A DNA stretch of 7,201 bases from Planctomycetota bacterium (GTDB lineage: Bacteria > Planctomycetota > Phycisphaerae > Sedimentisphaerales > Anaerobacaceae): the NCBI GenBank assembly GCA_003644295.1, contig QNBZ01000063.1, positions 1-7,201 of the forward strand, read 5' to 3'. The number at the start of each line of letters is the position of its first letter. The stretch's first letter is position 1. Under the pieces are notes generated by a model, which saw nothing but the letters and a program-made list of their open reading frames with translations, searched no databases and had not been told where the DNA came from. Of this stretch, positions 1 through 5,298 are shown one piece after another. The position numbers and the translations under genes were made by a program.

Positions 1-2351
1 AGTTTTCTCTGTGCGAATTTTTCAATATCAGAACACAAAAGTATTTTGTCCCCTGCGAATTCAATCAGCGAAACCAGCGATTTGTCATTATCACCAAATT
101 CCTCATTCCTGTATATCTGTTCGCTCGGCCAGAGGATTTTTATATTAGCGCTGCTGCTTAAATTCAAATTCTCGTTCAAGCGTTTTATTTCAAGACCTTT
201 TTCTCTCAGGCAGTCATTGAGGAATTTTGCTGTGCCGTTTGGCTCTGTCTGCATATCTATAAAAAAGGCATCGTTGGCATAGACACAGCCGACCTTGCAG
301 TATCCGGCAATTTCAGGTATCCCGTTGATATGGTCAATGTCATTGTGGCTTATGACAATCGCATCGATTTTATTTATTCCGATGTAGTCCAGAAATGGCG
401 TTACGATTCGTCTTCCGATGTCGCGTTTGTGCAGTGAGCCAGCATCGAACAGGATGTTGGCTCTGCCCGGCAGTTGTGCCAGTATCGCCTGTCCGTGGCC
501 GATATCAAGAGTCGTTAAAATCAGATTGTTCCGATGCGTTCCCTGCCACTTCACAGTACCTAAATAAACCGCCATCGCCAGTATTGCTAAAGTTATCGTT
601 CTGTACATTATCTTTCTTGTTGGAAAACGTCGGTAGTAAGCAAACCACAAAACAGCGATTGTACAATAATAGAAAATTACCAGCCAAACCGATATATGTC
701 CTATGAGTATTTGTGAAATGTCCAAATCTGAAATGAATTTTACAATCCAAATCAGCAAGGTAGATAGGCCGTTCACTATTATGCCGAGCGCCGTTGCCGC
801 AGTCGGCAATAAGAAAGACAGGATAATTTTCAGGAATCCGACAGTTAGAATTAAAGCTACGAATGGAAAAGCAATTACCGTCCAGACACTTGCTAATGGT
901 GTGACTGTATAAAAGTGGTACAGCAAAACACCTGTGCTGCCAAGCCATGCAGCGAACCCTACCGAAAATAGTGTTATTATTTTTGCTCCGATTTTTTTCG
1001 TCCAGCGTGTAGCAGGCGAGATTTCTTCCGGCTTGTTTATCCAGAACCAGTAGTTGGTTTTTTCGTATATAAGGTTTTCAATTCTTTCCGTAAAAAGCAA
1101 AATTCCAAGCACCGAAGCAAATGACAATTGCCAGCCGGCCTCGAATAACTGCGTTGGCTTTATGAGCAAAAGAATTATTGCCGCTAACGATAATGTATTG
1201 ATGGAATTAGGTTTTCGGCGAAAGAGAAATGATACGCAAAAAACAAAACATATAATAGCCGCCCTTAACGTTGGCGCTCTCGGCGGCACAATCATCAAAA
1301 AGACGCCGAGCGCAATTATACAAACGAGCGCCCGGCTGCGTTTCATCAATCCAGCCGTTTTGCACAGCCACCAGATAATCCCCACCAAAATCCCCAGATG
1401 CATTCCCGAAAGACTGATGAAGTGCAGAAGGCCGGTTTTGCGAAACGCCTTGTTAGTGCCGCTATTAATATTTCCTCTATAGCCCAGCAGCAACGCCTGC
1501 AACAAACCTTCGCCTGAGTTTTCCGGCGATGGGCTGCCTAATAATGCCTGCGTAGCTGTTTGCCGCAGTTTCCTTTTTATCGTTGTAAAGATACACTGCC
1601 ATTTGTCATTCTGAGTCCGCCTCGGCGGACGAAGAACCTCAATGTCGTCTCGTGATTTAACGGAAGCTGCAATAAAAATCTTTTTCCGGGACAGATATTG
1701 GCTTACATCGAATTGCCCCGGATTGGTAGCTTTTTTGAATCTGCCCAGCCAGCAGTACAACCGTACATAATCGCCCGCTTTCAAATCCAGCACCGGCTCA
1801 TTCACCTGCGCTCGTACAATGCCACTGACTTTTGCCCAGCCGTTGACGGTTTTCACTCCGCTGACTTTCAAATAGAAACTGCTGGCAGGGTCGGTATGGC
1901 TGAACTTCGCAAACTTCCAGTTGTGATTATCATTGATATACGGCTCGGTAGAGATTACGCCGTGAATTGTCACTAATGTCCGATTGTCCGAGACAAAATT
2001 GTGAATGTCATTTGGCTCTGTCTGCTCGTAGCTAATGAGCCGAACAGCGCCGAGGCACACAAAGCAGGCCAGTGCCAGGTATGCTGTGGCGTATAGTTGA
2101 TTAGTGATTGGTAATTGGTGATTAGAAGCCGGTTGGATTATAAAGAAGAAAACAGTTGTTGCAGCAAGCAAAGCGAGAAGTATTAACCAGAATGAAACAG
2201 ATAGGTCAAATACGTTTTGGAGCAGGATTCCTGCGATTAGGCCTATTGCAACAAAAAGCAGCGGACAGGTATTTATGATTTGTTTATGGAGATTTTTCCC
2301 GCCAGCTAATTGCTTGTCAATTACCTCTAATTTCCGCTGGATGACGTCCAT
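1..2351 (-). CDS. comEC: ComEC/Rec2-type DNA internalisation channel protein, C-terminus cut by window edge
   Basis: ComEC forms the inner-membrane channel that passes single-stranded DNA into the cytoplasm during natural transformation. I translated this frame by hand: it is open for 783 codons from the ATG at 2351-2349 and runs off the left edge. Order of parts: three hydrophobic segments (about residues 30-48, 52-72, 85-104); a DUF4131-like soluble region ending in NPGQFDVSQYLSRKKIF (from residue 210); the polytopic Competence domain with GLLHFISLSGMHLGIL (H318) and AGWQLSF (W407); then a metallo-beta-lactamase-like domain with LDIGHGQAIL (D616) and the metal-type motif SHNDIDH (residues 668-674, positions 330-350), followed by GDNDKSLVSLI near the edge. 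Family members are usually about 750-850 residues, so only a short C-terminal piece is missing. The ATG is chosen because an in-frame TGA lies a few codons upstream; no convincing Shine-Dalgarno precedes it. Two repeats are embedded in frame (see separate entries). No frameshift is visible. Confidence 0.95.
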   Translation of the reverse strand, partial: MDVIQRKLEVIDKQLAGGKNLHKQIINTCPLLFVAIGLIAGILLQNVFDLSVSFWLILLALLAATTVFFFIIQPASNHQLPITNQLYATAYLALACFVCLGAVRLISYEQTEPNDIHNFVSDNRTLVTIHGVISTEPYINDNHNWKFAKFSHTDPASSFYLKVSGVKTVNGWAKVSGIVRAQVNEPVLDLKAGDYVRLYCWLGRFKKATNPGQFDVSQYLSRKKIFIAASVKSRDDIEVLRPPRRTQNDKWQCIFTTIKRKLRQTATQALLGSPSPENSGEGLLQALLLGYRGNINSGTNKAFRKTGLLHFISLSGMHLGILVGIIWWLCKTAGLMKRSRALVCIIALGVFLMIVPPRAPTLRAAIICFVFCVSFLFRRKPNSINTLSLAAIILLLIKPTQLFEAGWQLSFASVLGILLFTERIENLIYEKTNYWFWINKPEEISPATRWTKKIGAKIITLFSVGFAAWLGSTGVLLYHFYTVTPLASVWTVIAFPFVALILTVGFLKIILSFLLPTAATALGIIVNGLSTLLIWIVKFISDLDISQILIGHISVWLVIFYYCTIAVLWFAYYRRFPTRKIMYRTITLAILAMAVYLGTVKWQGTHRNNLILTTLDIGHGQAILAQLPGRANILFDAGSLHKRDIGRRIVTPFLDYIGINKIDAIVISHNDIDHINGIPEIAGYCKVGCVYANDAFFIDMQTEPNGTAKFLNDCLREKGLEIKRLNENLNLSSSANIKILWPSEQIYRNEEFGDNDKSLVSLIEFAGDKILLCSDIEKFAQRK
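1605..1640. repeat. REP-like palindromic element inside comEC
   Basis: The core GTCCGCC (1615-1621), loop TC, GGCGGAC (1624-1630) is a perfect 7-bp stem with a 2-base loop. TTCT (1609-1612) and AGAA (1633-1636) add an outer stem. The flanks GTCATTCTGA and GAAGAACCTC resemble the short dispersed repeats of the CATTCTGAG...GAAGAATCTC type that I know from many environmental bacterial genomes; that likeness is from memory and not searched. The 36 bp equal exactly 12 codons and encode EVLRPPRRTQND (residues 238-249) in the linker between the DUF4131-like region and the Competence domain, so the frame survives. Confidence 0.7.
2099..2126. repeat. Heptamer near-tandem repeat within comEC
   Basis: Four consecutive 7-bp units, GATTAGT, GATTGGT, AATTGGT and GATTAGA, follow the pattern RATTRG(T/A). 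On the minus strand they encode most of SNHQLPITNQL (about residues 76-86), the linker between the second and third hydrophobic segments of ComEC. Because the unit is not a multiple of three, gain or loss of one unit would shift the comEC frame. Whether copy number varies cannot be seen here. Confidence 0.65.
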
Positions 2352-2369
2352 AGCAGGACAGACTACCGG

Positions 2370-2443
2370 CTCAAGACCAAAGCATCAAGTTGAAAATCCG
2401 CCAACGGCGGGACCAATTTTGCCGGTGGAAATTCGACCAAAAT
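2370..2443. repeat. Hairpin cluster, possible right end of an IS200/IS605-type element
   Basis: This stretch lies just downstream (minus-strand sense) of the Y1 transposase remnant, where IS200/IS605 elements carry subterminal hairpins recognised by their transposase. CCGCC (2398-2402), loop AAC, GGCGG (2406-2410) is a perfect 5-bp hairpin. AAAAT (2393-2397) can pair with ATTTT (2416-2420) around it. ATTTTG (2416-2421) can instead pair with CAAAAT (2438-2443). The minus strand near 2370 reads GAGCCGGTAGTC, which could be near the element tip. The exact boundary is not determined. The CCGCC/GGCGG core also resembles the palindrome at 1615-1630, so this could be a separate dispersed repeat. Confidence 0.4.
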
Positions 2444-2476
2444 GATAAATTCCCACGCCCTTACAAACGTGACATT

Positions 2477-2647
2477 TTAGAATTTAAGCTTCGCTTGTCC
2501 GCTGTCTTCTAATCCCTGCTTTTGCACATATTTCCTTATCGTTTTCTCGTTTATACCGACGGTCGAAACAAAGTAACCTGTCGACCAAATACCATTTACA
2601 CCCCAATACATCTTATTTAAAAATGGGAATTTTTTACGTATTAAGGA
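2477..2647 (-). pseudogene. tnpA: IS200/IS605-type Y1 transposase TnpA, C-terminal remnant
   Basis: Single-strand Y1 transposases of this family excise and insert IS200/IS605 elements through a catalytic tyrosine. Here 56 codons in one minus-strand frame read on from the stop at 2648-2650 to a TAA at 2479-2477. They include KKFPFLNKMYWG, then IWSTGYFVSTVG, then EKTIRKYVQKQ, ending DSGQAKLKF. The WG..W..GYFVSTVG block followed by a KY..KQ helix is the usual C-terminal third of IS200 TnpA, and the Y in IRKYVQKQ is the expected catalytic tyrosine. The N-terminal two thirds, with the HUH metal site, are absent, so it cannot be active. The only visible start in frame is an internal ATG in NKMYWG. 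It abuts the IS256-type remnant with no spacer and lies about 125 bp upstream of the comEC start, on the same strand. Confidence 0.85.
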
Positions 2648-2878
2648 TTAAGCAACATTTTTTCTGTAAATTCCTTTTTCTTTTGAATCAGCGGATTCGC
2701 TTTCGTTCTCCATTTCCACGTTCATATCCAAATATCTCTTACCAGCGGCCCAGTCCTCGCTAATCTCCATCTCTATCGCACTGACCAATCTCAGCAGCGA
2801 AGCCTCGTTGGGAAACAGGGCGAATTTTCGTATGTGCCTGGGTTCCAGCTCGCTACGCTCGCTTCCACCCATACACAT
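2648..2878 (-). pseudogene. IS256/Mutator-type transposase, C-terminal remnant
   Basis: IS256-type transposases are DDE enzymes of about 400 residues. This 76-codon frame keeps only the last part: FALFPNEASLLRLVSAIEMEI followed by SEDWAAGKRYLDMN matches the family's typical C-terminal FPN..SLLRLV.A...EI.E.W..GKRYL.MN pattern, from memory. All catalytic acidic residues lie upstream and are missing. The ATG at 2878 is probably fortuitous: the first 15 codons (containing GGSERSELEP) fall inside a 53-bp inverted repeat, not in transposase sequence, and an in-frame TAA lies just upstream at 2887-2885. Recognisable homology starts near HIRKFALFPN at about 2836. The frame ends KGIYRKNVA and stops directly before the IS200 fragment. 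It is very unlikely to make a functional product. Confidence 0.75.
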
Positions 2879-2881
2879 ACG
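2829..2881. repeat. 53-bp imperfect inverted repeat at the broken end of the IS256 remnant
   Basis: CGTATGTG (2829-2836) is the exact reverse complement of CACATACG (2874-2881), and GGGT (2840-2843) pairs with ACCC (2867-2870) just inside. The loop region holds GCTCGC-TAC-GCTCGC, a direct repeat of a hexamer, giving AGCTCGCTACGCTCGCT at 2847-2863. The structure coincides with the point where recognisable transposase sequence ends. It may be a small non-autonomous palindromic element or the scar of a deletion. Confidence 0.6.
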
Positions 2882-2952
2882 TGGTTAACACCGATTTATA
2901 GAAACATATTTACACTACCTTACGTCCCTTTCTGTGCCTTCAAAATGGGTAA

Positions 2953-2964
2953 GTGCAATTGCAC
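2953..2964. promoter_or_regulatory. Perfect 12-bp palindrome, candidate operator
   Basis: GTGCAATTGCAC is an exact palindrome 36 bp before the hydrolase start codon. Its right half contains TTGCAC, which can serve as a -35 element, so a bound repressor would block RNA polymerase. The binding protein is unknown. AraC-type proteins more often use direct repeats, so the neighbouring regulator is not an obvious match. Confidence 0.4.
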
Positions 2965-2987
2965 AAAAAAGGATATAATGCTATACT
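2959..2987 (+). promoter_or_regulatory. Candidate sigma70-type promoter for the GH71/99-like gene
   Basis: TTGCAC (2959-2964) and TATACT (2982-2987) are separated by exactly 17 bp. The -10 matches consensus at 5 of 6 positions, the -35 at only 3 of 6. Transcription would start near 2994 and leave a leader of only about 7 bases. A perfect TATAAT also lies at 2974-2979 and would give a longer leader, but the hexamer 17 bp before it (AAGTGC) is poor. One of the two is likely used; sequence alone does not decide. Confidence 0.4.
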
Positions 2988-3000
2988 TACTGAAGCTCCT

Positions 3001-4371
3001 ATGAATAAGTATATCTGGTTATTATTAGTGTTTGTTTTGGCCGAGTTGTATATCGCTCGAATGACGGTCTGCCTTTCTGCCATAACCCCGCAAACAAAGA
3101 CAGCAACCTTAGTTCCTAAAGGTAATTTTGATGGTGTAGATAGTGTTGATACGACAACACTGACAGGCAAAATTATGTGCGGCTATCAGGGCTGGTTCAC
3201 ATGTCCTGCGGACGGCGCTAATATGGGGTGGACACATTGGGAGAAAAATGACGTTTTTGCACCGGGTAATTGTACGGTTGATTTTTGGCCCGATATGACA
3301 GAAGCTGATGCCGATGAAAAATTCGCCACCCCTTTTCGGCACCCCGATAACAGCATTGCGTATGTATTCAGTTCCTATAAAGCCAAAACGGTTCTCAGGC
3401 ATTTCAAATGGATGCAGGAATATGGCATAGACGGTGTCTTTGTTCAGCGATTTGTTGCTGATACTATGGCTGGCCCAGCACATCTTAACCGCGGAGATAC
3501 TGTTTTATTGAATTGCAGACAGGCAGCGAATAAATATACCAGAGCATATGCGCTTATGTATGACCTCTCCGGTTTGGGTGTTGATAAAATGAGTGAGGTT
3601 ATAGATGATTTTAAACATCTTGTTGACGATTTTGGTATTACAAAAGACTCCTATGATAGGGCTTATCTTCATCATAACGGAAAACCTGTTGTTGCTGTCT
3701 GGGGTATTGGCTTTAGGGACAGGTTATATACTCTTGATGAATGTATGACACTGGTTGATTTCCTTAAAAATGATACTGTTTATGGCGGCTGCACAGTAAT
3801 GCTCGGTCTTCCGAGCGGCTGGCGAATGCTGAGTGATGACTGTTTGAATGACCCTAAAATTCATACTATTGCCTTGATGGCTGACATCATCAGCCCATGG
3901 TCTGTGGGTCGATTTGGCAGTAACAATCCATCTGAACTTGATAATTATGTCAGCTCTGTCTGGGTGCCGGACAAGTTATGGTGTAACGCTCACGGCAAGG
4001 ATTATCTGCCGGTAGTCTTTCCCGGCTTCAGTTGGCATAACCTTCAGGGATGGGGGCTTAATCATATACCAAGACACGGCGGGCAGTTTTTGTGGAGACA
4101 ATACTATAAAGCTCTTCATTATGCCGATGCAGATATGATATATCAAGCTATGTTTGACGAAATTGACGAAGGGACACAAATATTTAAATGCACAAACGCT
4201 CCCCCCGTTGGAGCATCGCATTTCCTGAAATATGATGAAGGTAATGGCGAACAGCCGGACCACTATCTCTGGCTTGTAGGCGAAGCCGGGAAAATGCTCA
4301 GAGGTGAAATTCCTCAAACAGAAACGATGCCTGACCGCCTTGACCCTGCAGCTGGTCCTAAAAAGAATTGA
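3001..4371 (+). CDS. Secreted GH71/GH99-like glycoside hydrolase
   Basis: The protein has 456 residues. It belongs to the bacterial GH71/GH99-like group; GH99 enzymes are endo-acting alpha-mannosidases/mannanases, but this branch has uncertain substrates. Start: the frame is open from a GTG at 2953, but the ATG at 3001 directly begins a signal peptide (MNKYIWLLLVFVLAELY, possible cleavage after CLSA near residue 27), so export is expected. No lipobox is seen. Motifs in order: GKIMCGYQGWF (G61-F66), DFWPDMT (residues 94-100), FKWMQEYGIDGVFVQRF (to F151), YLHHNGKPVVAVWGIGFRD (222-240), DIISPWSVGRF, then YQAMFDEIDEGTQIFK. The last block resembles the GH99 ExxEGT site; E387 and E390 are the candidate catalytic pair (inference). 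The C-terminus after GASHFLKYDEG completes the barrel and no carbohydrate-binding module is visible. GAAG at 2992-2995 is a weak ribosome site. The regulator gene follows after 34 bp, probably cotranscribed. Confidence 0.85.
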   Translation: MNKYIWLLLVFVLAELYIARMTVCLSAITPQTKTATLVPKGNFDGVDSVDTTTLTGKIMCGYQGWFTCPADGANMGWTHWEKNDVFAPGNCTVDFWPDMTEADADEKFATPFRHPDNSIAYVFSSYKAKTVLRHFKWMQEYGIDGVFVQRFVADTMAGPAHLNRGDTVLLNCRQAANKYTRAYALMYDLSGLGVDKMSEVIDDFKHLVDDFGITKDSYDRAYLHHNGKPVVAVWGIGFRDRLYTLDECMTLVDFLKNDTVYGGCTVMLGLPSGWRMLSDDCLNDPKIHTIALMADIISPWSVGRFGSNNPSELDNYVSSVWVPDKLWCNAHGKDYLPVVFPGFSWHNLQGWGLNHIPRHGGQFLWRQYYKALHYADADMIYQAMFDEIDEGTQIFKCTNAPPVGASHFLKYDEGNGEQPDHYLWLVGEAGKMLRGEIPQTETMPDRLDPAAGPKKN

Positions 4372-4405
4372 CAGCAATCTGAACTGTGATACCTTTCAGG
4401 GCAAT

Positions 4406-5251
4406 ATGACTAAAAATATACAAAAAATATCTAATGCTCTAAAAAAGACCCTTGAGACCGGCCTAAAGGATGTCTTCTTCGCAGGAAATTCGGTCCTTCC
4501 CCCTATTCTTGCATTCGCGGTACATTTCCCGCGGATATCAATCCCTGTGGAAGGCAATTACTCCGTATGTTTTGAGCAACATCATAAGGCAAGAACGCTA
4601 ATCCTTAAACCAGGCACAGCTCTGATAGTTCCTCCAAACTGCTGGGATAAGCCGGATTGGACAACAAAAACACAAGTCCTGCACATTCTAATTGGCAGAA
4701 TGAATATCGGTCTTAGCCATGTAGATTCAGACGGCACAGGCGAAAAACAATTAAAAGTTTCAAAAGTAGATTTCAAACACGAACCTAACGGGCCTGCACA
4801 AAAAATTATTGACACAATATTTGAGTTGAGAAATATCGACACCCCCTACACAGCTTTTCCGCAACTCGTCCATTCTCTGATTGCATATTTTGCCAACCAA
4901 TTAGACAGACTCAACAATCGCAAGTGCGGCGGTACTACAAATCTGTATCAGCAAATCTGCATATATCTTCAGGAAAATTTCCAATACGAAATAACACGCG
5001 AATATGTCGCAAAACAATTTAATATCTCACCAGGACACCTGTCAAGAGTGTTCAAAACGGAGGGTCAGATGAAATTTTGCGAATATCTGAATCATGTCAG
5101 GATAGCTCGTGCTAAATTCATATTGCGAAAATTTAATTCACCATTAAAAGATGTCATAAATAGATGTGGTTTTTCTGATACAGTTTATTTCTGCAGAGTA
5201 TTCAAAAAAATAACACACAAAACACCAACCGAATATCGCCACGAAAAATAG
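4406..5251 (+). CDS. AraC/XylS-family transcriptional regulator
   Basis: The 281-residue protein has a typical AraC layout. An N-terminal sugar-sensing cupin-like half includes FPRISIPVEGNYSVCFEQHH and LKPGTALIVPPNCWDKPDW. A C-terminal DNA-binding half (residues about 180-281) has two helix-turn-helix units: EITREYVAKQFNISPGHLSRVFK (195-217) and PLKDVINRCGFSDTVYFCRV (246-265), closing with FKKITHKTPTEYR, the family signature. The frame is open from a GTG at 4304 inside the hydrolase gene, but the ATG at 4406 is preferred: CAGG at 4397-4400 precedes it at normal spacing and MTKNIQKIS begins a normal N-terminus. It lies 34 bp after the hydrolase stop in the same direction, so it likely regulates this hydrolase and possibly the convergent GH31 gene in response to a released sugar. 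Family identity is firm; ligand and targets are unknown. Confidence 0.93.
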   Translation: MTKNIQKISNALKKTLETGLKDVFFAGNSVLPPILAFAVHFPRISIPVEGNYSVCFEQHHKARTLILKPGTALIVPPNCWDKPDWTTKTQVLHILIGRMNIGLSHVDSDGTGEKQLKVSKVDFKHEPNGPAQKIIDTIFELRNIDTPYTAFPQLVHSLIAYFANQLDRLNNRKCGGTTNLYQQICIYLQENFQYEITREYVAKQFNISPGHLSRVFKTEGQMKFCEYLNHVRIARAKFILRKFNSPLKDVINRCGFSDTVYFCRVFKKITHKTPTEYRHEK

Positions 5252-5298
5252 AAATTTCGGTTCATCCATTTTGCAGAAGATATACAGAGTTGCATTAT
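5252..5298. other. Short convergent intergenic gap, no terminator seen
   Basis: Only 47 bp separate the stop codons of the convergent regulator and GH31 genes. I see no GC-rich hairpin followed by a T-run on either strand, so transcription may end by another mechanism or read into the opposite gene. Confidence 0.5.

Noticed and set aside
505..948. 147-codon minus-strand open frame
   Set aside because: It overlaps comEC in another frame of the same strand. The comEC frame shows membrane helices and family motifs throughout this stretch, and this frame shows none.
1054..1482. 142-codon plus-strand open frame
   Set aside because: Antisense shadow of the well-supported Competence domain of comEC; no recognisable motifs.
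238..2022. Identical 15-mer TTTGGCTCTGTCTGC at about 238-252 and 2014-2028
   Set aside because: Both copies encode QTEPN in the comEC frame. Flanks do not match, so this is probably chance rather than a repeat family.
2641..2675. Possible frameshift at the IS256 remnant's end: the +1 frame reads KKKEFTEKMLLNP then stop at 2643-2641
   Set aside because: EFTEK-type ends occur in IS256 transposases as I recall, so a 1-base indel in the A-rich stretch is possible. The existing frame ending IYRKNVA is also plausible, and I cannot decide without an intact copy.
2953..3000. GTG at 2953 as start of the GH71/99-like gene
   Set aside because: It lies inside the palindrome and -35 region and would place 16 polar residues before the signal peptide; the ATG at 3001 fits better.
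4304..4405. GTG at 4304 as start of the AraC regulator
   Set aside because: It would overlap the hydrolase gene and add residues unlike an AraC N-terminus. The ATG at 4406 has a better ribosome site.
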